DNA from: Bretschneidera sinensis
Lineage: Eukaryota > Streptophyta > Magnoliopsida > Brassicales > Akaniaceae
Length of the DNA: 64,000 nucleotides
Direction of reading: 5' to 3'
Assembly (NCBI GenBank): GCA_023935145.1
Contig: CM043703.1
Coordinates: forward strand, 28,109,227 to 28,173,226
Shown piece after piece: positions 1 to 9,405 of this stretch. Made by a program: the position numbers and the translations under genes. Each line of letters opens with the position of its first letter. The first letter of the stretch is position 1. Under the pieces are notes generated by a model that did no database searches, had not been told where the DNA came from, and saw only the letters and a program-made list of their open reading frames with translations.

Positions 1-184
1 GTATAAATACCCCTCTCCATTTTGGTTTAATCATCAAGAAGAAGCAAGAGCTTCTAAGTGAGTGAAGAAGCAAAGCCTTCTAAGAGTGAGTTCTAGTATC
101 TTCTTTCTTTTGAGTGAGAGTGCTCTTGTAATATCTCTTTGAGTTTGAATAAGAGTTGTTTGTGTGAGTGTTTTATTTCCAACA
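1..184 (+). repeat. 5' LTR of Copia-1 (right part only)
   Basis: Matches 4925-5108 of the 3' LTR with one mismatch and ends in TTCCAACA directly before the primer binding site. The left ~244 bp of the LTR lie outside the window. Confidence 0.95.
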
Positions 185-187
185 AAG

Positions 188-199
188 TGGTATCAGAGC
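188..199 (+). other. Primer binding site of Copia-1 (initiator tRNA-Met)
   Basis: TGGTATCAGAGC, 3 bases after the LTR end, is complementary to the 3' end of plant initiator tRNA-Met, the usual primer for Copia minus-strand synthesis. Confidence 0.9.
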
Positions 200-593
200 T
201 TGAGTTGGAAAGTATACACCATTGCATATCAAATCGAAGGTCTCGACGAGAGAAATCCGACGCCGCCAGAATCTCCCCGATCGGAGTTCAGACGCGCCTC
301 CACGAGCCGCCGGAAGATTGCTGCCAGAAAACCGAATTGACTCACGGAGTTAAGCTGGGTCAGCCGAGTTGGAGCCGAGTTGACCGAGCCATAAGCCTGT
401 TGACCGAGCCGCTTGACCGAACCGCTTGAGCCGAGTTGACCGAGCATTCAAAGTCAACTGTTGACCAGGTTAGTGTTGACTTTGACCGTTGACCGAAAGT
501 TGAAAATTTTGACCTGGTCCCTCCCAAAGTTTTTCAACATTCCGGATCTATCTACGCAATCAGAATTTCCAAATTCTCAACATATTGAGTGAT

Positions 594-1576
594 ATGGCAA
601 ATGGTGTGGCATCCTTCCAAGTCCCGACGCTCATCAATAACAATTACGACAACTGGAGTATCAAGATGAAGGCTCTTCTTGGCGCACATGATGTTTGGGA
701 TATCGTAGAAAAAGGTTTTAGTGAGCCAGATAACGAAGCTGCGCTGACCACAGCTCAAAAGGATAGTTTGAAAGATGCGAGAAAGAGAGACAAGAAAGCT
801 CTCTACCTCATCTATCAAGCATTAGATGATGATGTTTTTGAGAAGATTTCGAGTGCAAGCTTTGCTAAGGAAGCGTGGGAAAAGCTGCAAACCTCTTACA
901 AAGGATCCGAGCAAGTGAAGAAGGTCCGTCTCCAAACATTAAGAGGTGAATTCGAATCCTTACACATGAAAGTATCTGAGTCTATTCAGATTATTTCTCA
1001 AGAGTAGTAGCTGTTTCTAATCAATTAAAAAGAAATGGTGAAAAGTTAGAGAATGTGAGGATAATAGAGAAGATACTCCGTTCATTAGATTCCAAATTTG
1101 AGCACATCGTCGTGACGATTGAAGAAACTAAAGACTTGGAAGAAATGACGATCGAGCAACTCCAAGGATCATTACAAGCATACGAAGAGAAGCATAAGAA
1201 GAAGCAAGGGTTTACTGATCAACTCCTCAAGCTGCAATTCAAGGATATGCATGAAAGCCAAGGAGATGATAGAAACCAACGTGGCCGAGGCAGAGGTAGA
1301 GGCCGTGGACGAGGAGGAAATCGCGGTCGTGGACGAGGTTGGAATTACAACAACAACAATTCCAACAATAACTACGAGAAAGGAGAAAGCTCAACGCGAG
1401 GCCGTGGAAGAGGCAATCTAAACTCGAGGAATGACAAATTTCAAGTTCGATGCTATAATTGTCAAAAGTTTGGGCATTATGCTTCAGAATGTAGAGCTCC
1501 TAACAACAGAATTGAGGAGAAGGCCAACTATGTGGAGGAGAAGACCGATGATAAAGAAACTCTTCTTCTAGCATGA
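594..1576 (+). pseudogene. gag: Copia-1 gag (capsid/nucleocapsid), frameshifted
   Basis: Encodes the structural polyprotein that packages element RNA. I take the ATG at 594; nine bases upstream a TTG is in the same frame but is not needed. The first ~130 codons carry the Copia gag N-terminal pattern (NYDNWSIKMKALL, then W-D-I-V). Near 989 one base appears to be missing, which runs the frame into tandem TAG codons at 1005-1010; the gag sequence continues in another frame from about 1000. The C-terminal half has an RGRGRGRG-rich basic tract (about 1280-1430) and a CX2CX4HX4C zinc knuckle at 1451-1492 (C-Y-N-C ... H ... C). An in-frame TGA at 1574-1576 separates gag from protease; the family normally reads through as one polyprotein. 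Two lesions make this copy unable to produce Gag-Pol by itself. Confidence 0.9.
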
Positions 1577-4500
1577 AAAGAGACTGATGGTGTCCAAGCA
1601 AAATCCTGGTATCTTGACAGTGGTGCAAGCAATCACATGTGTGGAAGGAAAGACATGTTTGTGGAGCTGGACGAGTCAGTAAGTGGAAATGTCTCATTTG
1701 GCGATGATTCCACAATAGCGGTAAAAGGGAGAGGTAACATTCTTATCCGTTTGAAAGATGGGAGACATCAGTTTATTTCCAATGTCTACTTTGTGCCCAA
1801 TATGAAAAGTAACATCTTGAGTTTAGGACAACTGTTAGAGAAAGGTTATGATATTCATATGAAGGATCATAATCTTTCTATAAAAGATGATAAGAATAAC
1901 TTCATTGCTAAAGTACCGATGTCAAAGAATAGAATGTTCCTGATCAACATACAAAACGATGTTGCAAAGTGCTTGAAAGCTTGCTACAGAGATGCATCAT
2001 GGCTATGGCATCTTCGTTTTGGGCATCTAAATTTTGGAGGTCTAAAGCTGCTATCCAAGAAGGAGATGGTGAAGGGACTACCTTGCATCAACCATCCTGA
2101 CCAGCTTTGTGAAGGGTGTTTAGTCGGGAAGCAATTCAGAAAAAGCTTTCCAAAGGAGTCAAACTCAAGAGCCAAGAAGCCACTCGAGCTCATCCATACC
2201 GATGTGTGCGGTCCTATCAAACCAAGCTCTCTCGGTAACAATAACTATTTTCTTCTCTTCATTGACGATTTTTCAAGAAAAACGTGGGTATATTTCTTGA
2301 AACAGAAGTCAGAAGTTTTCGAAGTCTTCAAGAAGTTCAAAGCTGCAGTAGAGAGAGAAAGTGGTAGAAAGATCAAAGCTATGAGATCCGACCGAGGAGG
2401 AGAATTTACTTCTAAGGAGTTTCAAGAGTTCTGTGAAGCAAATGGAATTCGTCGACCAATGACAGTTCCTAGATCCCCTCAACAAAACGGCGTAGCGGAA
2501 AGAAAGAACCGAACTATCCTCAACATAGCTCGGAGTATGCTCAAAAGCAAGAAACTACCCAAGGAGTTTTGGGCTGAAGCAGTGGCGTGTGCGGTCTACT
2601 TATCCAACAGATCTCCAACAAGAAGTGTTTGGGGAAAGACACCGCAAGAAGCATGGAGTGGAAGAAAGCCCGGCATCTCCCACCTAAGAGTTTTTGGAAG
2701 CATAGCCCATGTTCATGTTCCAGATGAGAAAAGAACAAAGCTTGATGATAAAAGCGAGAGTTTCATCTTCATTGGCTATGATGCAAATTCAAAAGGCTAC
2801 AAGCTGTACAATCCAAACAATAAGAAGGTTGTGATCAGCCGAGATGTGGTGTTTGACGAAGAAGGACTATGGGATTTTGGATCTCATATAGATGACTTCA
2901 ATTTCTCTCCCCCGTTTGAAGATGAGCTGATACAAATAGAACAGCCTGGAGAAGCCCAACAAGAGCCAACAACTCCACCTACTTCACCAACATCAACTAC
3001 CCACGGAGACGAGTCACCTTCATCATCTTCAAGTGGGAGTCAAAGTGAAAGAGATGTGCAACGAACAAGAAGCCTTCGAGATCTCTATGAAGTGACTGAA
3101 CGACAAGATAATCTTACATTATTTTGTTTATTTGCTGATTGTGAACCAATGAACTATCAAGAAGCTGCAAAAGAAATGGAGTGGAGAGATGCGATGAATG
3201 AAGAAATCAAGGCTATCGAGAAGAACGACACATGGGAACTTATTTCACTTCCCAAAGGACACAAGGCGATAGGTGTCAAATGGGTCTACAAAACAAAGCG
3301 AAATGCTAAGGGAGCGATTGAAAGACACAAGGCGAGGCTTGTTGCAAAAGGCTACAGTCAAAAAGCTGGAATTGACTACGATGAGGTATTCGCCCCTGTT
3401 GCTCGGTTGGAGACTGTTAGACTAATTATTTCCTTGGCAGCTCAAAACAAGTGGAAGATACAACAAATGGATGTAAAGTCTGCCTTCCTAAATGGAGTTC
3501 TTGAAGAGGAAGTCTACATTCAGCAACCATCAGGCTACGAAGTCAAAGGCCACGAAGACAAGGTGTTGAAGTTGAAGAAAGCTCTTTACGGGTTGAAACA
3601 AGCACCAAGGGCATGGAATAGCCGAATCGACAAGTACTTCCAAGAGAATGGCTTCAACAAATGTCCCTATGAGCATGCTCTATATATCAAGATCAAAGAT
3701 GGAGATATTTTAATCGTGTGCCTCTATGTGGACGATTTGATCTTCACCGGAAGCAACCCAAGCATGTTCAACGAATTCAAGGAAGTGATGACGAAGGAAT
3801 TCGAGATGACAGACATGGGGCTCATGGCGTACTACCTTGGCATTGAAGTTAGGCAACAAAATGATGGAATTTTCATTTCACAGGAAAGCTATGCAAAGGA
3901 GATCCTGAAGAAGTTCAAGATGGAGAACTGTAAGCCGATAAGCACACCGATGGAATACGGAGTCAAGATGTCCAAACATGAAGAAGGCGAAAGTGTAGAT
4001 CCAACATTTTTCAAAAGTTTGGTGGGAAGTCTACGCTACCTAACTTTCACGAGATCCGATATTCTTCACGCAGTTGGATTGGTTAGTCGCTACATGGAAT
4101 CTCCAACAACCACCCATTTTAAAGCCGCAAAGAGAATTCTTCGCTATCTAAAAGGTACAATTGACTTTGGCTTGTTCTATTCAGTTTCTAATGATTACAA
4201 GCTTGCTGGATATAGCGATAGTGATTGGGGTGGAGACATAGATAATCGAAGGAGCACTACTGGATTCGTATTTTTCATGGGAGATACTGCTTTCACATGG
4301 ATGTCAAAGAAACAACCGATTGTCACATTGTCCACTTGTGAAGCAGAATATGTTGCTGCTACCTCATGCGTTTGTCATGCAATTTGGCTTAGAAATCTAT
4401 TGAAGGAGATAGGCTTGATTCAAGAAGAGCCGACCAAGGTTTATGTCGACAACAAGTCAGCCATTGCCTTAGCAAAGAATCTAGTATTCCATGATCGAAG

Positions 4501-4693
4501 CAAGCACATCGATATTCGCTACCACTATATAAGGGAGTGTGTTGCAAGAAAGGATGTGCAAGTTGAATATGTGAGGTCACAAGATCAAGTTGCTGATATT
4601 TTTACTAAGCCACTGACAAGCGAAAACTTCATAAGATTAAGAAACTTACTAGGGGTCACAAGATCAAGTTTAAGGGGGGGTGTTGGATCATAA
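1577..4693 (+). CDS. pol: Copia-1 pol: protease, integrase, reverse transcriptase, RNase H
   Basis: Downstream of the TGA at 1574 the same frame is open to a TAA at 4691 inside the 3' LTR. Order: aspartic protease (W-Y-L-D-S-G-A, DSG at 1616); GAG-pre-integrase zinc finger (H-R-F-G-H pattern near 2008, C-E-G-C near 2108); integrase core with HTD near 2198, SDRGGEF near 2388 and E about 35 residues later in GVAERKN, i.e. D,D35E; reverse transcriptase from about 3230 with YVDD near 3725; RNase H with DSDWGGD near 4210, EAEYVA near 4345 and DNKSA near 4450. No stop in about 1,039 codons, unusually intact next to the damaged gag. An ATG at 1637 opens 1,018 codons but lies within protease, so I do not regard it as the native start. 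Known family: Pseudoviridae-type plant Copia, similar to Tnt1-like proteins. Confidence 0.93.
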   Translation, partial: KETDGVQAKSWYLDSGASNHMCGRKDMFVELDESVSGNVSFGDDSTIAVKGRGNILIRLKDGRHQFISNVYFVPNMKSNILSLGQLLEKGYDIHMKDHNLSIKDDKNNFIAKVPMSKNRMFLINIQNDVAKCLKACYRDASWLWHLRFGHLNFGGLKLLSKKEMVKGLPCINHPDQLCEGCLVGKQFRKSFPKESNSRAKKPLELIHTDVCGPIKPSSLGNNNYFLLFIDDFSRKTWVYFLKQKSEVFEVFKKFKAAVERESGRKIKAMRSDRGGEFTSKEFQEFCEANGIRRPMTVPRSPQQNGVAERKNRTILNIARSMLKSKKLPKEFWAEAVACAVYLSNRSPTRSVWGKTPQEAWSGRKPGISHLRVFGSIAHVHVPDEKRTKLDDKSESFIFIGYDANSKGYKLYNPNNKKVVISRDVVFDEEGLWDFGSHIDDFNFSPPFEDELIQIEQPGEAQQEPTTPPTSPTSTTHGDESPSSSSSGSQSERDVQRTRSLRDLYEVTERQDNLTLFCLFADCEPMNYQEAAKEMEWRDAMNEEIKAIEKNDTWELISLPKGHKAIGVKWVYKTKRNAKGAIERHKARLVAKGYSQKAGIDYDEVFAPVARLETVRLIISLAAQNKWKIQQMDVKSAFLNGVLEEEVYIQQPSGYEVKGHEDKVLKLKKALYGLKQAPRAWNSRIDKYFQENGFNKCPYEHALYIKIKDGDILIVCLYVDDLIFTGSNPSMFNEFKEVMTKEFEMTDMGLMAYYLGIEVRQQNDGIFISQESYAKEILKKFKMENCKPISTPMEYGVKMSKHEEGESVDPTFFKSLVGSLRYLTFTRSDILHAVGLVSRYMESPTTTHFKAAKRILRYLKGTIDFGLFYSVSNDYKLAGYSDSDWGGDIDNRRSTTGFVFFMGDTAFTWMSKKQPIVTLSTCEAEYVAATSCVCHAIWLRNLLKEIGLIQEEPTKVYVDNKSAIALAKNLVFHDRSKHIDIRYHYIRECVARKDVQVEYVRSQDQVADIFTKPLTSENFIRLRNLLGVTRSSLRGGVGS
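4672..4680 (+). other. Polypurine tract of Copia-1
   Basis: AAGGGGGGG lies immediately before the 3' LTR (TGTTGG at 4681); this is the expected plus-strand primer site. Confidence 0.9.
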
Positions 4694-5108
4694 ACTTGAT
4701 CCATTATGGGAGTCCAAAACCAAACTCAATCAAATTGGAGTCCAAGTCCATAATCAAGGTCCAAAACTACAAGCATTCTACCTAGAATTTTTTTGGTGTG
4801 GTAGTTGAGCATGTGAATCATTTGGTAACCTAAAATATTATTAGAACCACCAAGAAAAATGAGGTGTATGGTTGTTGTAATTTTGGATTAGTTTATTTGT
4901 GTGGTGTAGGATTGTTCTTAAGTAGTATAAATACCCCTCTCCATTTTGGTTTAATCATCAAGAAGAAGCAAGAGCTTCTAAGTGAGTGAAGAAGCAAAGT
5001 CTTCTAAGAGTGAGTTCTAGTATCTTCTTTCTTTTGAGTGAGAGTGCTCTTGTAATATCTCTTTGAGTTTGAATAAGAGTTGTTTGTGTGAGTGTTTTAT
5101 TTCCAACA
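4681..5108 (+). repeat. 3' LTR of Copia-1 (428 bp)
   Basis: Starts TGTTGGATCA, ends TTCCAACA, giving TG/CA ends with 7-base terminal inversion (TGTTGGA/TCCAACA). Holds the element's TATA box and the pol stop codon (4691-4693). Confidence 0.95.
4926..4932 (+). promoter_or_regulatory. TATA box in Copia-1 LTR
   Basis: TATAAAT in the context AGTATAAATACCCC; the same site in the 5' LTR is at 2-8. About 180 bp before the LTR end, consistent with a U3 promoter. Confidence 0.7.
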
Positions 5109-5263
5109 CCTAGAACATGTAATGAAGCAGCTCATTACTTAGCCAAGAATGCTCTTACTATCGAGGAGCGTTGTTTGGTTAGAGGATGCACCAAATTTTC
5201 TTGCTCCTTCAATTGCAAAGGACTCCATGTTTAGAGTTTTGACAGTAAATGAAAGTTTATGTT
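5109..5263 (+). pseudogene. RNase H-like domain, C-terminal fragment
   Basis: The sequence directly right of Copia-1 matches the 3' end of the RNase H-like units at 52229-52290 and 56452-56580. Read in pieces it gives the C-terminal RVT_3-type pattern (N-E-A-A-H, L-A-K-N-A-L-T-I-E-E) with a frameshift at the 'cgttgtttgg' stretch near 5170 before a W-L-E-D-A-P-type tail. RVT_3 RNase H domains are typical of plant LINE-derived sequence. Copia-1 inserted within this frame, so its other half should lie left of the window. No function expected. Confidence 0.7.
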
Positions 5264-5279
5264 CATTCTCAAAAAGAAT

Positions 5280-6771
5280 AGAAAAAATTACATTTTTCCA
5301 CCTATAATATGGCTTAACCGACACATAAGGACCCGTAGTTTCAAAATATACAGATACACTTGGAATATACATTTTTGGATTTAAGAATACAGATATCCCC
5401 ATTGTTAAAATAACTGTTAGTAAAATTTGTTATCTCTGGTCATCCACCATTACACATCAGCATTTTTTAAGAAATAGCCCCATATTATCCATGACAGATA
5501 CCCCCCACCTTAAATACCCAAAACTCATCGAAGGACTGACCAAGACTACCTTAAATACCCAAAACCCATCTAAAATTTATAACTCCCCTTGAGTTTTGTG
5601 TACCTTTCACAAACCAAACCAAAGTCAGATCCAAAAGCTAAACTAGAAGATTCAACACGTTTTCAATCTGTATCTTTGAGTAACAAACAAGGGAAATTCA
5701 TGTACGCTTTCTTTTCCATTTTGTTTCTTCTTTTCTCTACCGAAAAAAAAATACAAAAATCAGATCTTCAATGGTAAGAATCTGTTTGGCATAGAAACAA
5801 AGTGTGTGTTTATCAATTGTTGGGACAAACTGCAATGATGTATATACAAATGTCTGACTCCACGTGTTTTCAGCGCAAGCACCACTTATTGTGCCATCTT
5901 TTGAGAATAACAATTACATTTCTCTTATCAAAATTAGTATTTTGATTCTGAGAAAAACACATATTTGAGTTCATCTAAGTAATTTCCTGTTCCACAATGC
6001 CCAACAAAAACGGTAGACAGGAAATCACCTTGACAGTTTTTTTTTTTTTTTTTATCTTTCTCTGATAACGAAGTACTAGTAAAATGGTATAATTAAAACC
6101 CAAGCAAACCGCTCCAATCCTAATGCAAAGGCTTCACCCATTCAAACCCATCTTTTGATTCTTGAACCCACCATCACCAAAAACCCTATGGGGAGAATAT
6201 GAGGCTGAAGAAGCTGGGGGAGTGTATGAGCTGTTACCGTCAACAGTCCTGTTAATTCAATAAATTTTATAAATCAACACCCCATGCCTCTAAAAAATTA
6301 ACACTCTTTCCTATCTCTCATCTCCATTTTGTAAAAATGTTCAATGATCTTCTCATCACTTGCTTCATATATAGGTTATTCCCATATGCTTTCCCAAATT
6401 CATATAACTATGTACACATCAGGGGCATCAACTAGAGCTCTGTTCTGATCGAGGACATTAGATCTAGGAGAAGAGTTAGAAAGGGAAGAGAAAGAAAGAA
6501 AACCAGATCCAGGAGAAATAAGCTGTCCTTGTGGGTATGGAGGGATTCTGTCGCAAGGGGGGAAGAGAGAGAATGTGTGTGATGAAATGTTGACTTATGA
6601 TCTGATAGGTTAATTTAAACGGGTGCAATTGAGTCTTTCACAAATTTATGTTAATACGTAACAGAGGTGTAACAGTCAATCTTGGTCAAAGGGGATATCT
6701 GTATATTTTGAAACTATGGGTCCTTATTTGTAGGGTAAGCCATACTATAAGTGGCTAAATGTAATATTCCT
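5280..6771. mobile_element. Mutator-like inverted-repeat element 1 (non-autonomous)
   Basis: The left end (5280-5400) and the right end (6640-6771) are imperfect inverted repeats of more than 100 bp sharing 'ttacattt', 'tatggctta', 'aaggaccc' and 'tttcaaaatatacag' in order. A-rich 9-10 base runs flank both ends (aaaaagaat left, poly-A then t right), compatible with the 9-bp target duplication of Mutator-like elements but too simple to prove it. The interior (5440-6630) has no long ORF; parts of 6100-6270 are more GC-rich and gene-like, so sequence capture is possible. A second copy with its right end missing lies at 56626-57806. Confidence 0.6.
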
Positions 6772-6843
6772 AAAAAAAAAATATTATGAAGAATGATTGG
6801 ATCCACTACAACATCTATTAAAATGCCTTAGGAAAATATTTAA

Positions 6844-7852
6844 CGTTACTTACAATTTTGATCCCTAAGTTTGGGACAGATAATAATATAGTCCTCGATG
6901 TTCTACTTTTTTCAATTAAATCATAAAAGTTTAAATGCGTCAATGTAGTCCTTTTTACTAATTTTGTAAAAAAATAACAAAAAATTCAATAATTTTTTTA
7001 TTTAATCAAACTAATAATTTAATTAAAAGATAAAAAATCTTCTCTCTCCTCCATCCTCTGTACTCACTTCCTCTTTCTTTTGTTTCTCTCTTGCAGTAGA
7101 TCGTATGTGATAAGAGAGTGGCTTCATGAAGCGCGCGCCATGATGTGCCTGTGTCTGCTGTGGTGCATATTGTGACCACGTCTAACAGTGCGTGCAGATT
7201 GTAGCTTCCTCTCTTAGGGCAGATCGTGACCCATCGTAGTGAAGGGTTGTGTCTACCAGTCCGAATATAGCCTTGTTGTGAAAGAGGAGAAAGAAGGAAA
7301 AGGGTAAGGGAGGAGAAAGAGAAAAGGAAAAGGTAGAGAAAGAGATCATCATGAGTGTGTAGAGAGAAGAGATTTTTTTAGGAGTTAATCAAGAAACACA
7401 TGCACATACAAGGAAGGGAAAAAGAGAGTTACGCTATGAGACTGACTACACACGCCAACTCCCAAAATATTCCTAACTTTTACGTCGCTTATATGGAACT
7501 CTCCTTGATAACATCTTTTCGATTTGGGATGGATGGTTTTTTCTGGGAACTTTTTTGTTCCTTTTCATTTTTTTGAGGATTTAATCCAGAAACACATATG
7601 CAGAGAGAGAAGAGAAATTAGGGTTATTGAATTTTTATTTTATTTTCATGTACTCTAGTATTATATTAATATTATTGTGTTAATTAAATAAATAGTTATA
7701 AAAATAAATTTTCTGTTGGTTCTTTTGACAGAGTTAGTAAGCAATTCTACACTGAATCAGTATGAAAAGTTGGAGGATTTAATTTAAAAAATTAAATTGA
7801 GGATTAAATTATTATCTATGCTTAAGTTTAATGACCAAATTGTAAATAACCC
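6844..7852. mobile_element. Mutator-like element 2 with 9-bp target duplication
   Basis: Flanked by identical 9-bp repeats AATATTTAA at 6835-6843 and 7853-7861. The first and last ~60 bp are imperfect inverted repeats sharing 'ttacaattt', 'agataataat' and 'atcctc'-like blocks. A 9-bp duplication with long diverged terminal inverted repeats is the Mutator/MULE hallmark. Length 1,009 bp, no transposase. The core (about 7030-7400) is markedly richer in G and C and has a pyrimidine tract ending TTGCAG at about 7097, resembling a splice acceptor, so captured gene sequence is possible. The element is absent from the paralogous block at 57806, but that block has lost a larger segment, so this is not a clean empty site. 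Confidence 0.8.
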
Positions 7853-7959
7853 AATATTTAATATTTTGGTAAAAAGGCAAGTAATTATTCGAAAAAAAAT
7901 ATTATAACACTGTATAAGGAATTAAAAGTTGTTAATTTCAGACGCATCTAGGATGCCTT

Positions 7960-8365
7960 TGCCAAAAAAAATTGCCTTGCGTGGTGAAAATTTACTTTTG
8001 GTGGTAAATTTCATACTTTTGATGATGAAATACATACTTTTAGTGGTATTTTTTTTTTTATTTTAACCATCAATATTATTATTTTTACTAAATTTTCCAT
8101 CAAAAGTATAAGTTTTATAGGGTAGACTCCACAGTTAAGGTGGGATCTAGATTACCTTTCCAAACAATAACAAAAGATAATTGCCTTAAGTGGGAAAAAT
8201 AAACTTTTTGTGATAAATTCATATTTTTTTATGGTAAAACACATACATTTTCTATGGTAAAACTGCATCAATATTTTTATTTTTATCACAGAAGTATAAA
8301 TTAACCATAAAAATACATGTTTTACCACAAAATATCTAAGTAAGACAAATTATCTTCCTTTTTTT
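7960..8365. repeat. Two adjoining AT-rich foldback (MITE-like) units
   Basis: Two units start with related sequence ('attgccttgcgtgg' near 7969, 'attgccttaagtgg' near 8181). Each has a second half resembling the reverse complement of its first half, with shared 'tatggtaaaac' and 'cttttgatg' blocks. 'aagataatt' near 8174 pairs with 'aattatctt' near 8350. No coding capacity; superfamily not assigned. Confidence 0.5.
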
Positions 8366-8390
8366 CAAAGCACCAAAGACTCCAACATTA

Positions 8391-9405
8391 ATCATTGATC
8401 CAAACTATAGTCTTTGTCCGAAATATATGTTCATAAGAGATTGAAACTCATTTCTATTTCGTTTTCCCCGAACGGCTATTTAATAACAACTTTTTTCAAT
8501 GCTTTCTCCACCATCCTTTTTTTTATTTTTTTTTTTCGTTTTCTCTTCACGAGATAAATTTAATAGAACTAACTATGTAATGACAATGAGCAAATCATGA
8601 GAACTTTTTTCAAGTGAATTTGTATCCTTTATGGTTGTGAATGTCTTCGTACTGTTCATGGTGAAATGGTGTCACCTTGAAAAAAATGAATCTATGGTTA
8701 AGATTGGACAATTTTCAGGACATCTAAAAAATTTATATTCTGAAAAGCAAAAAAAAAGGCGTGATAATGACGGGCAGTCCGCCTCATTGGCACGTATGAA
8801 TGCATGAACTGTCGTCCAACAACTATTGGCCATCAAATTTTGTAGATTCGCTTAACACTAAAAATCTAGCCTTGTCGTGCTGCTATTTTTTGATAACCGT
8901 AATTGAAAAGTAGTAGATCTAAAGTAGGGGCCCCTCCCATCACACGTGCGGCGCGTAAGTATGGTATGTCCGACGGAAGGCAACGAATCCAATGTCAAAA
9001 TGTATATCTCATTGAGTATTTTTCAACGGTATCGATTTTGTACTTTTTGGACCACCGGTTGGCCCGATATTGCAATATGTCTCCAAAGGATAAAAAATTT
9101 AGTCCAGAACCTAATTGATATCGTTTTGTTTGCTTAAGGGACATTTCAAACCTTAAGGCTAGTTTCGTGAGACCTGAGAACTTTCATACACGTACGAGCA
9201 TATAATAAGAATATATACGGGAATTACTTGCATAAATAGTGTGTTAAGGGCTTGTTTAAATTATTATCGATAAAAATCGAACAATGACTTGTTTAGATTT
9301 GACAATGAATTTGGATAAGCAAATGACCATGGTTTAATATAAAAATTAACCTCTAAGCCTGGAATGTCGAGTAGAATATGAATTTCTAACTAGAATTATA
9401 GTTAG
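8391..9405. repeat. Repeat block paralogous to 57800-58747
   Basis: Runs collinear with 57800-58747 from 'tctttgtcc' through 'ggccatcaaattttgtagatt', the 'cacacgtgcggc' stretch (8941-8952) and 'gaatttctaactagaattatag'. Two short ORFs at 8903-9137 are incidental. It also resembles, more distantly, 59600-60180. No protein family recognised. Together with 5109-6638 it shows that the left end of the window is another copy of the right-hand repeat. Confidence 0.75.

Larger units (their letters stand above)
1..5108 (+). mobile_element. Copia-1: nearly intact Ty1/copia LTR retrotransposon, 5' LTR cut by window edge
   Basis: Seen: partial 5' LTR (1-184), primer binding site, gag, protease, integrase, reverse transcriptase, RNase H, polypurine tract and a full 3' LTR (4681-5108). 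Integrase lies before reverse transcriptase, which defines Copia. The shared 184 bp of the two LTRs differ at one site (C in the left, T in the right, in the stretch after 'gaagcaaag'), so the insertion is recent. The 3' flank starts 'cctag'; the matching target duplication would lie left of the window. The insertion sits in an RNase H-like repeat whose uninterrupted copies are at 52229 and 56452. The element is broken only in gag (one frameshift, one stop), while the pol frame is open. Lineage within Copia not assigned. Confidence 0.97.

Noticed and set aside
6802..6826. CACTACAACATC near 6803 as the left end of the CACTA element
   Set aside because: It lies 6 kb from the transposase with other elements between, has no matching inverted copy after 29045 and no 3-bp duplication.
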